In this document: piece by piece, positions 1 to 6,774 of the stretch
How the letters are laid out: each line of letters starts with the position of its first letter
Numbering within the stretch: position 1 is the first letter of the stretch
NCBI GenBank assembly: GCA_002347285.1
Contig: DDXW01000038.1
Location: 1 to 25,735, forward strand
Direction of reading: 5' to 3'
Length of the DNA: 25,735 nt
Source: Rhodocyclaceae bacterium UBA2250
Lineage (GTDB): Bacteria > Pseudomonadota > Gammaproteobacteria > Burkholderiales > Rhodocyclaceae
The notes under the pieces: generated by a model
Told to the model about the DNA's origin: nothing
The model's database searches: none
What the model saw: only the letters and a program-made list of their open reading frames with translations
Made by a program: the position numbers and the translations under genes

Positions 1-512
1 CAGAAAAATCGGGGCCGGCGCACGGCCGTTTGTAACCGTAGAGTGCTCAGACTGTCTTTCGATCATAAAAAAACAGCGAGAGGCGTCTTGTCGAGATGAT
101 GGTGTAACAGTCCCGTACACATACCCCATCCCCTAACCTACACCGGGCAAATCGAAACAGGCAGATTCTCCAGCATCCCCATCATCCAGCAACAGGATGA
201 AATCGACAACGCGGGACATAGGGCAGATTCCGGCCCCTGGGTACCCTAAGAAATCAACAATTGCCGGTCCCCAAATCCGTTGCCCGAAATCGTTGCAGGA
301 GGGACAGTGGGGATAATGGGGATGGTTGCCACATTTCAGGACGCCGGCAAACATCAAAAGACCCCGACCAAGCATCTCACACTGCCCACACTACCAGCCG
401 AGAACCCTTATTTCATGCGGGTTTCAAGGCGATTGGCAGGCCAAACATCGCCCCACTACAACCCCACACTGTTCTGCCACCGACTGATCCCCGAAAAAAA
501 CTCAGGAACAAC
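1..512. other. Element DNA without a supportable gene
   Basis: This lies downstream of the recombinase. Short open frames exist on both strands (for example 133-375 minus and 280-714 plus, the latter running antisense into the recombinase). None has a convincing start signal, recognisable domain or clean boundary. A purine-rich GGGAC/GGGG run near 300-330 translates to low-complexity Gly-Thr-Val-like or Pro-Ile-Val-like text in different frames. I see no RNA gene or clear terminator. Confidence 0.4.
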
Positions 513-2300
513 CTATCCCTGTTTGAAGACCTTGAAGGCCAAGCTCTCGAACAGAGTGGGTACATCCCACTCAGAGGGTGGAGGCGTTTTCTGGTCGAGG
601 ACTTTTCCGGATGACAACACCGTTCGATGCTCACCATTCTTGAACACGATCATGAGCATTCGGTTCTTCTTGTTTGGCTCGATGTCCAGCTTGGAACACA
701 TATCAACGATCTGATCGTTGTCGTAGACTTCGGCAGAAATCAGATCACGCCGGTATTCCTCAACCTCATCCTCAGAGTACCAGCGGCCTCCGGGGAAGGT
801 CACGATCCGAACGATCACCCGTTTGATGGCCTCAGACAAGCGAATTCTGAGCAAGTGCAGATCACTGCCCTCAAGGGTTTCCAGACGTTTCAACAAATCG
901 ACAATCAGATTTTGCTGAACCGCAGCATCAACTCGTGAATTGCTCAACCGAATCACCTCATCCTCGGCCTGACGTTTCTCGACTTCCAGAGCAGTGAGTT
1001 TGGTTTCGTTGGCCTTCATTCGATCAAGGATCATCTGAGGAGCAGAACCATCACCGGCCTTCTCAAGGGCATCCAGGAGGGATTCGTTGCGACTGCTAAG
1101 ATCGACTATCTCCTGTTTGATAGCCTCAACGCGAAGTATGGCGTTGTTGATTTCGGCCTCGGCGTTCATATTCACTCCGAGCACCCGAGCGAAATCAACG
1201 GCCTTACAGAAGCGAAGAACTAAACGCTCGAAATCTGAATATTCCCACTGGATGAATTTACATCCCAATCCACGCCGAGCATTGCTACAAGCGATGAACT
1301 TCGACTTCTTGTGTTTCCCTCGTCGGGTCTCGACATACCCACCCATATTCATGGGGCCACCGCAATAACCGCACCGTAACAGCCCGGAAAACAGATTACT
1401 GAGGTTTGCCCCCTTACTGACACCACCCCTAGTCTTTCGGCCTGCACGAGCATCGGCCACCCGCTTCCACTCTTCTCGGGTCATGATCGCAGGGTAGTAA
1501 TCAGGGATTACTTCAAGGGGGGTGATCTCCCCATCACGCTGTAGCTGCAAGTGCAGTTCGCCATAGACAGCTGGGCTTTGAAGAATTTTCTGTACGTACG
1601 AGTTTTGCCAGCCGTTGGCTTTCTCTGAAAACAGGGGAACACCTTCGGTGTTAAAGGTCTTAACGATGGTCGCGCTGCCCACACCATCGAGAGACATCTG
1701 AAATATGCGCTTAACAACCTCAACTCTTTCTGGAATGAATTCAAAGCCAACATCGCCCTCTGCTGGCTTGAGCCAATAAGGGCAACGGGCGGTAAGGCGC
1801 CTGTTCGCTAAATTGCGCCGCTTGGCATCCCACGCCGACCGGAGTCGTTGGCTTTTCATCGCCGACTCTTCATTGGCACGACTCATGATGACAATCGAAA
1901 CGATCAGGCTCGCCCAGTTCTCATTGGTCCGCTCATAGCTATAGACCTGGTTATCCGACAGCGTGACGATTACGATTCCAGCTCGCAGAATGTCAGTGAA
2001 TATCGACAAAGCGTCCATCACCTTGTCACGTGACAGGCGATCAAGGCTTTCAACAAGCAGGTAGGAGCCAACGGGAATTTGCTTCTCTTCGACGAGCCTA
2101 AGGAAATGGCCCAAAGCACCTTTCTTCAGGTTTGATCGGTCGAAGGCTGATAGTCCGAGGTCACGCATGTTTAGCTCGGTATCCAACTCCAGGCCATGCT
2201 TGGCAGCGTATTCCTCTGACAGCCTGACTTGGCGAGAAATGGAGTCTCCAGCCTCCTGCTTGGCGCTGGAGAAGCGGATATACGAATAGGCCTTCGGCAC
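513..2300 (-). CDS. Large serine recombinase (site-specific integrase)
   Basis: This 595-residue protein has the architecture of large serine integrases, which join attP and attB without long homology. The resolvase domain (about 1-150) carries the Y-x-R-x-S motif with likely nucleophile S11, and the conserved SLDRLSR stretch at 85-91. A recombinase DNA-binding domain follows at about 170-290. Next is a zinc ribbon with C310-x2-C313 and C338-x8-C347, then a helical coiled-coil-rich C-terminus from about 375. No truncation or frameshift is seen, so it is probably functional. The start is GTG at 2300, preceded by AGGGG seven bases upstream. The gene reads away from the comEC junction about 100 bases behind its start. 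Codon use is less GC-biased than in neighbouring chromosomal genes. Whether a separate excision factor exists cannot be seen. Confidence 0.93.
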   Translation of the reverse strand: MPKAYSYIRFSSAKQEAGDSISRQVRLSEEYAAKHGLELDTELNMRDLGLSAFDRSNLKKGALGHFLRLVEEKQIPVGSYLLVESLDRLSRDKVMDALSIFTDILRAGIVIVTLSDNQVYSYERTNENWASLIVSIVIMSRANEESAMKSQRLRSAWDAKRRNLANRRLTARCPYWLKPAEGDVGFEFIPERVEVVKRIFQMSLDGVGSATIVKTFNTEGVPLFSEKANGWQNSYVQKILQSPAVYGELHLQLQRDGEITPLEVIPDYYPAIMTREEWKRVADARAGRKTRGGVSKGANLSNLFSGLLRCGYCGGPMNMGGYVETRRGKHKKSKFIACSNARRGLGCKFIQWEYSDFERLVLRFCKAVDFARVLGVNMNAEAEINNAILRVEAIKQEIVDLSSRNESLLDALEKAGDGSAPQMILDRMKANETKLTALEVEKRQAEDEVIRLSNSRVDAAVQQNLIVDLLKRLETLEGSDLHLLRIRLSEAIKRVIVRIVTFPGGRWYSEDEVEEYRRDLISAEVYDNDQIVDMCSKLDIEPNKKNRMLMIVFKNGEHRTVLSSGKVLDQKTPPPSEWDVPTLFESLAFKVFKQG

Positions 2301-2307
2301 AATGCCA

Positions 2308-2361
2308 CCCCTGCTGTTTCTATAACAGGGGCATTATACGAGCTTACGTTTTAATAGATAA
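2308..2361 (-). promoter_or_regulatory. Recombinase promoter with overlapping dyad (possible operator)
   Basis: On the minus strand a perfect TATAAT lies at 2338-2333. The -35 region near 2361-2356 (TTATCT) is weak. Just downstream is a nested dyad: outer arms CCCCTG (2331-2326) and CAGGGG (2313-2308), inner arms CTGTT (2328-2324) and AACAG (2318-2314). The expected transcription start, about 2326, falls inside the dyad, so it is better placed to act as a DNA operator than as an mRNA hairpin. The inner part resembles a LexA box (CTGT-N8-ACAG) but has N7, one base short. Confidence 0.4.
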
Positions 2362-2411
2362 CTGATGCTGATTATTTACCTACCAAAACATTGTTTTTAT
2401 AGGTAACTGAT
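2359..2411. other. Putative attachment-site junction (attR-like) between element and comEC
   Basis: A perfect 7-base inverted repeat TTACCTA (2376-2382) / TAGGTAA (2400-2406) abuts the last ComEC-like codons. A direct repeat TAACTGAT occurs at 2359-2366 and 2404-2411, the second copy straddling the junction. Serine-integrase att sites are typically short imperfect dyads beside the integrase gene, so this fits an attR. The exact crossover dinucleotide cannot be assigned without the other end or an uninterrupted comEC. Confidence 0.5.
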
Positions 2412-3176
2412 CGACATCAGGTGGGTGATGCCGGTGGCAGCGAACAGGCGCCAGAGCTCCGGCGCGATCGCCTGCTGGTCGCCGACCGCCAACGCCGCGA
2501 GCACCCCGGCATAAGGCTTCCCCGACAAAGTGCGCTCGATACGGCCGCGTGTCCGTTCGCGCAACTGTTCGATGGACGCATCCGCGCTGTCGAGCCGCTC
2601 CGTCGGCGCCGACTTTCTGACGTAGCCGGTGGCGCGGATGCCGCGCTCGAACAGCCAGCCTTCGAAATCGAAGCCGTGCGGATTGACGTTGCCGTGCGGC
2701 CGCTTGAGCCGCACCACGAAGCGCCAGCGCTCGCCGGCCCGCGGCAGCGGCAGGCTGCCGGCCGGCGCGGCCTCCTCGTCGCCCTCCTCCCCGGCTTCGG
2801 GCGCGACCTGCCGGTACCAGGCGAGGGCGATGCGCGCAGGCAGCGGCGCGTCCGCCGCTTCCGGTTCGAACACGAAGCGCACGCCGCGCTCGAACTTCTG
2901 CGGCAGTTCGGCTACCCTGCCGACAACCTCGACGTCGCGTCCCTCCCATTCCGGCGGCAAGGCGTCGGCGAACCGCCAGTGGGCGAAGCCGCCGGCCCAG
3001 ACGAAACCGAGCAGCGCCGCGCCGCCGATGCCGAGCCAGCGCCGGCGGCGCCAGCCGAGCAGCCACGCCGCCGTTCCCGCGCCGCCCAGCGCGACGAGCG
3101 CAGCCGGCGCCGGCAGGGCGGCGCACTGCTGCAGGAGGAAGACGCCGCAGGCAAACGCGAGCACGCGCCACGGCAT
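2397..3176 (-). pseudogene. comEC: ComEC/Rec2 DNA-uptake channel, 5' fragment interrupted by the element
   Basis: ComEC is the inner-membrane channel for single-stranded DNA in natural transformation. The remaining 259 residues comprise an N-terminal membrane segment group (about 1-65) and the DUF4131-type N-terminal domain, including GNVNPHGFDFEGWLFERGIRATGYV. They end in the start of the competence domain (GDQQAIAPELWRLFAATGITHLMSIS). ComEC proteins continue here with GLH and several hundred further residues: transmembrane competence domain and metallo-beta-lactamase-like domain. Here the frame instead reads YL and stops. The missing part presumably lies beyond the element, outside the window. 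The ATG at 3176 is chosen because the longer frame upstream is antisense to the DUF2062 gene. The product as it stands should not transport DNA. Confidence 0.85.
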
Positions 3177-3191
3177 GCTTACAATGCTCCC

Positions 3192-3758
3192 ATGCGCAAC
3201 TGGCTCCGAAAATTCACGCCCGACCACGCGGCGGTGCACGAGAACCGCTGGCTGTACCCGTTCCGCAACACGCTGCTGCACCCGCGCCTGTGGCACCTCA
3301 ACCGCCATTCCGCCGCCGGCGGCGTCGCGGCGGGGCTGTTCTGCGGCCTGCTGCCCGCGCCGTTCCAGATGGTCAGCGCGGCGATCTGCGCCGTCGTGTT
3401 CCGCATCAACCTGCCGCTCGCGATCTTCACCACGCTCTACACCAACCCCCTGACCTTCGTGCCGCTCTACGTGCTCGCCTACTGGCTCGGCCGGTTCGTC
3501 GTCGGCGGCGACGCCGCCTTCGTGCCGCCGCCCGAGTTCGACGTGTCCGCCCTCGGCGCCTGGCTCGCGGCATCGGTCGCCTGGCTCGGCCACCTCGGCC
3601 TGCCGCTCGTTGTTGGCGTGCTGCTACTGGCGAGCCTGTTCGCCGTCGCCGGCTACGTCGGCGTGCGCGTCGCCTGGCGCATCTGGCTGGTGCGCTCCTG
3701 GCATCGCCGCCGGCGCCGCAACGCCCTCCGCCGGGCCGATGCGTCCGTCGCGCAGTAG
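3192..3758 (+). CDS. DUF2062 family membrane protein
   Basis: This 188-residue protein matches the DUF2062 family: conserved N-terminal region ending in LHPRLWHLNRHSAAGGVAAGLFCGLLPAPFQM (about 30-62), then hydrophobic segments at about 63-80, 85-105 and 120-158, and a very basic tail (about 163-182). Its role is not established. The gene is divergent from comEC with only 15 bases between start codons. It has no Shine-Dalgarno; instead a TACAAT hexamer (3180-3185) sits six bases before the ATG, so transcription may begin at the start codon itself. Its 3' end overlaps the 3' end of lolD by 135 bases on the opposite strand. Confidence 0.85.
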   Translation: MRNWLRKFTPDHAAVHENRWLYPFRNTLLHPRLWHLNRHSAAGGVAAGLFCGLLPAPFQMVSAAICAVVFRINLPLAIFTTLYTNPLTFVPLYVLAYWLGRFVVGGDAAFVPPPEFDVSALGAWLAASVAWLGHLGLPLVVGVLLLASLFAVAGYVGVRVAWRIWLVRSWHRRRRRNALRRADASVAQ

Positions 3759-4415
3759 CAGCCGGCGGCCGCAGCGCGCCGCGAGCGTCGCGTCGTGCGT
3801 GACGATGACGAGGCTGGTGCCCTGCGCGGCATTCAGCCGCAGCATCAGCGCGAACACCTCGTCGGCGGTGCGGCGGTCGAGATTGCCGGTCGGCTCGTCG
3901 GCCAGCACGCAGGCCGGCCGCGTCACCAGCGCGCGCGCCAGCGCCGCGCGCTGACGCTCGCCGCCGGAGAGTTCGCCGGGGCGGTGCTTGAGCCGCGCGC
4001 CCAGGCCGACCTCGGCGAGGATGTCCGCCGCCTGCCGCTCCGCTTCCGCCTGCGGCATGCGCCGGATCAAGAGCGGCATCGCGACGTTCTCCAGCGCGGT
4101 GAATTCCGGCAGCAGGTGGTGGAACTGATAGACGAAGCCGAGGCTCTCGTTCCTGAGCCGGCCGCGTTCCTGCTCGCCGACGCGCGCGACATCGCGGCCG
4201 AGCAGCCGGACGCTGCCGGCGCTCGGCGCGTCGAGGCCGCCGAGCAGGTGCAGCAGCGTGCTCTTGCCCGAGCCGCTCGCGCCGACGATCGCCACCGTCT
4301 CGCCCCGCGCCACCGCGAGATCGACGCCGGCGAGGACGCGCACTCCCTCCACGTCTCCGGCCCTCTCGCGGAAGGTCTTGGCCAGCCCGGTGCAGGCGAG
4401 AACCGGCTCACTCAT
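3624..4415 (-). CDS. lolD: Lipoprotein-releasing system ATP-binding protein LolD
   Basis: This is the ATPase of the LolCDE-type ABC transporter, which releases mature lipoproteins from the inner membrane for LolA-dependent delivery to the outer membrane. Visible motifs: Walker A GASGSGKST (45-53), Q-loop in FVYQFHHLLPEF (94-105), signature LSGGERQR (149-156), Walker B with VLADEPTGNLD (170-180) and switch His207. The core ends near residue 225, where LolD proteins normally end. This protein runs on to 263 with an Ala/Gly/Pro/His-rich tail that lies entirely antisense to the end of the DUF2062 gene. The start overlaps the 3' end of lolC/E by 8 bases, implying a translationally coupled operon. 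Confidence 0.95.
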   Translation of the reverse strand: MSEPVLACTGLAKTFRERAGDVEGVRVLAGVDLAVARGETVAIVGASGSGKSTLLHLLGGLDAPSAGSVRLLGRDVARVGEQERGRLRNESLGFVYQFHHLLPEFTALENVAMPLLIRRMPQAEAERQAADILAEVGLGARLKHRPGELSGGERQRAALARALVTRPACVLADEPTGNLDRRTADEVFALMLRLNAAQGTSLVIVTHDATLAARCGRRLLLRDGRIGPAEGVAAPAAMPGAHQPDAPGDAHADVAGDGEQARQ

Positions 4416-5670
4416 AACGCAGGGCTTCCGCGGGATTAACGCGCGCCGCGCGCCAGCTCGGATAGAGCGTCGCCAGCACGGTCAGCACGAAGGAGGTGGA
4501 TGCGATGATCCAGACGTCCGACCAGTGCAGGTCGGACGGCAGGTCGGAGATGTAATAGACATCCTTGGCGAGGAACTGGATGCCGAACAGCCGCTCGAGG
4601 AAGGGCACCACCGTCTCGACGTTGAGCGCCAGCGCCACACCGCCGGCGACGCCGAGCGCCAGGCCGATCGCGCCGATCAGCGTGCCCTGGATGACGAAGA
4701 TGCCGAGGATGCTGCCGGGACTCGCGCCGAGCGTGCGCAGGATCGCGATGTCGGCGCGCTTGTCGGTCACCGTCATCACCAGCGTCGACACGATGTTGAA
4801 GGCGGCCACCGCGACGATCAGCAGCAGGATCAGGAACATCATGTTCTTCTCGATCTGCACCGCGCGGAAGAAGTTGGCGTGGCTCCTCGTCCAATCCGAA
4901 ACGCGCAGGTCCTGCCCGAGCCGGCCGGCGAGTTCGCGCGCCACGCCCGGCGCGGCGAACAGGTCGTCGAGCTTGAGGCGCACGCCGGAGACGCTCTCGT
5001 CCATCTGGTAGAGCTTCTGCGCGTCGGCCAGGTGGACCAGCGCGAGGCCGCTGTCGTATTCGAACATGCCGACCTCGAACACGCCGACCACGGTGAACTG
5101 CTTCATGCGCGGCAGCACCGCCGCCGGCGTGACCATGCCCTGCGGCGCGATCAGCGTCACCTTGTCGCCCGCGAAGGCGCGCAACGCGTAGGCCAGCTCG
5201 GCGCCGAGGATGATGCCGAACTCGCCGGGCCGCAACTGCTCGAGCCGGCCGACCTTCATGTGGCGCGCGAAATCGGCGACCTTCTCCTCCGCGTCCGGCA
5301 GGATGCCGCGCACCAGCACGCCCTTGACCTGCCCGGCCAGCGACAGCATGCCCTGCTGCTGCACGTAGGGCGCCGCGGCGACGACGCGCGGGTGGCGAAC
5401 GGCCGCTTCGACCGCCGCCGGCCAGTTGTCCAGCTCGCCCTCGGCGCCGGCGATCTGCGCGTGCGAGGCGACGCCGAGGATGCGCGTCCTGAGCTCCTTC
5501 TGGAAGCCGTTCATCACCGACAGCACGACGATCAGCGCCGCCACGCCGAGCGCCAGGCCCAACATGGAGATCAGCGAGATGAAGGAGATGAAGCGGTTGC
5601 CGCCGCCGGACTTGCGGGAGGCGGTGTAGCGCAGGCCGACGCGGATCTCGAAGGGGGTTTCGACAGACAT
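4408..5670 (-). CDS. lolC: Lipoprotein-releasing system transmembrane protein LolC/LolE
   Basis: This 420-residue inner-membrane permease is the partner of LolD. The N-terminus has the family's Y-T-x-S-R-K start followed by a transmembrane helix and VLSVMNGFQKELRTRILG (about 50-67). A periplasmic domain (about 70-265) follows. Next comes the NFFRAVQIEKNMMFLILLLIVAVAAFNI segment and the FtsX-type permease domain with conserved DKRADIAILRTLGAS, and two more helices. It ends in YPSWRAARVNPAEALRYE. Only one permease gene is present, so this may be the single-permease (LolF-like) form of the system; a second copy elsewhere cannot be excluded. A TAGAAT hexamer lies nine bases before the ATG on its strand, suggesting a very short leader. 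Confidence 0.94.
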   Translation of the reverse strand: MSVETPFEIRVGLRYTASRKSGGGNRFISFISLISMLGLALGVAALIVVLSVMNGFQKELRTRILGVASHAQIAGAEGELDNWPAAVEAAVRHPRVVAAAPYVQQQGMLSLAGQVKGVLVRGILPDAEEKVADFARHMKVGRLEQLRPGEFGIILGAELAYALRAFAGDKVTLIAPQGMVTPAAVLPRMKQFTVVGVFEVGMFEYDSGLALVHLADAQKLYQMDESVSGVRLKLDDLFAAPGVARELAGRLGQDLRVSDWTRSHANFFRAVQIEKNMMFLILLLIVAVAAFNIVSTLVMTVTDKRADIAILRTLGASPGSILGIFVIQGTLIGAIGLALGVAGGVALALNVETVVPFLERLFGIQFLAKDVYYISDLPSDLHWSDVWIIASTSFVLTVLATLYPSWRAARVNPAEALRYE

Positions 5671-5739
5671 GGAGGCGGCATTCTACCCGCCGCGCGGCCG
5701 GCGACTTTTCGGGTTTTTGCGCCGTGTTAACATGCCGCG

Positions 5740-6774
5740 ATGCGACTCACCCTGTTCGTTCCCGGCCTGCTGCTGCCGGGCGAAGTCCATGCCGACACGG
5801 TCCAAGGCCTCGCGGCGCCCGCCCTCGCGCTGATCGCCGGACGCGGCCGCCGCGGCAGCCTCCCGGCGGACTGGCCGGCCGCCGCCTTCGGCCTCCCTGC
5901 CCCCCTGCCCGCCGCCGCCCTGCGCAAACTCGGCGCTGGCGAGGCGGCGACAGCCAACGAGCCGCGTCACCGTCAGGCGGCGGAAGGCGAGAGCCTCTGT
6001 GTTGATCCGGTGCATTGGAAAGTCTCGCGCGAAGGCGTCACCCTCGACGATCCCGCCTGCCTCGCGCTCGACGCCGCCGAAGCGACAGCGCTGATCGCCG
6101 CGATCCAGCCGCTGTTCGCCGACTGGGGCGTAATCGTCGCGACGCGGCCCGAGCACTGGAGCCTGCACCTGCACCGCCCGCTGGCGCTCGCGACCCGCCC
6201 GCTGCCGGAAGCGATCGGCCAGCCCGTCGACCCGCGCCTGCCCGGCGGCGCCGACGGCAAGGCCTGGCGCGCGCGTCTGGCCGAGGCCCAGACCGTGCTG
6301 CACGCGCATCCGGTCAATCGCGCCCGCGACGCGGCCAGCCGGCCGACCATCAACAGCCTCTGGCCCTGGGGCCAGGGCGCGCTGCCGCCATCCGCATGCT
6401 GCGACTTCACCGCCGTCTGGAGCGCCGATCCGCTCGTCGCCGGCCTGTGCGCCTGCGCCGGCATTCCCTGCGGCGCGCCGCCTGAGAGTTTCGCGCCAGC
6501 GGAAGGCCATCTGCTCTGCTGCAACGAGACCCTGGCGCAGCCCGCCCGCGCGCTCGACGCGCTCGCCTGGCGCAGCGCCCTGCTCGCGCTCGAACAGCAC
6601 TGGCTCGCCCCCGCGCTTGCGGCGCTGCGAACCGGCCGGCTGCGGGAACTGCGGCTGATCGGCACGCGTCTCGGCGCCGCGCCGGCGACGGCCGCCTTCA
6701 CGCTGACGCGCGGCGGCCTGCTGCGCTTCTGGCGTCGCCCCCAGCCACTCACTGCGCTGGCGGAGGCGGCATGA
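5740..6774 (+). CDS. RpfE-type / phosphoglycerate-mutase-like conserved protein upstream of recJ
   Basis: This 344-residue protein resembles the uncharacterised RpfE-type family, related by annotation to cofactor-independent phosphoglycerate mutases. Recognisable features are the N-terminal FVPGLLLP, the DPVHWKV segment (about 90-96) and the family motif PTINSLWPWGQG (about 205-216). In Xanthomonas an rpfE gene is likewise adjacent to recJ, so the neighbourhood is conserved; the molecular function is unknown. Stop and recJ start overlap as ATGA (6771-6774). The gene contains a copy of the dispersed 24-base repeat (5926-5949) read as KLGAGEAA. A TAACAT hexamer (5728-5733) sits exactly six bases before the ATG with no Shine-Dalgarno. 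Confidence 0.75.
   Translation: MRLTLFVPGLLLPGEVHADTVQGLAAPALALIAGRGRRGSLPADWPAAAFGLPAPLPAAALRKLGAGEAATANEPRHRQAAEGESLCVDPVHWKVSREGVTLDDPACLALDAAEATALIAAIQPLFADWGVIVATRPEHWSLHLHRPLALATRPLPEAIGQPVDPRLPGGADGKAWRARLAEAQTVLHAHPVNRARDAASRPTINSLWPWGQGALPPSACCDFTAVWSADPLVAGLCACAGIPCGAPPESFAPAEGHLLCCNETLAQPARALDALAWRSALLALEQHWLAPALAALRTGRLRELRLIGTRLGAAPATAAFTLTRGGLLRFWRRPQPLTALAEAA
5926..5949 (+). repeat. Dispersed 24-base repeat, copy A (within the rpfE-like gene)
   Basis: Reference copy: first half AAACTCGGCGCTGG, second half CGAGGCGGCG. It is read in frame as K-L-G-A-G-E-A-A. Short complementary arms CTCG/CGAG surround a 7-base loop. Confidence 0.7.

Larger units (their letters stand above)
1..2406. 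mobile_element. Right end of an integrated element carrying a large serine recombinase (left end outside window)
   Basis: This stretch is clearly AT-richer than the chromosome to its right. It holds a large serine recombinase whose 5' end faces the junction, the usual layout of serine-integrase phages and integrative elements. The junction is inside comEC: ComEC coding sequence is intact up to the codons for MSIS (to about 2406) and then turns into unrelated sequence with an early stop. Only this one end is visible, so element type (prophage, ICE or genomic island), size and the opposite end cannot be determined. The inference of insertion rests on the abrupt loss of ComEC homology beside a recombinase. 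Confidence 0.75.

Noticed and set aside
2314..2328. True LexA operator before the recombinase
   Set aside because: The spacing is CTGT-N7-ACAG, one base shorter than the proteobacterial CTGT-N8-ACAG; kept only as a resemblance.
3177..3593. Upstream extension of the comEC fragment
   Set aside because: It is antisense to the DUF2062 gene and shows no ComEC similarity before MPWRVLAF.
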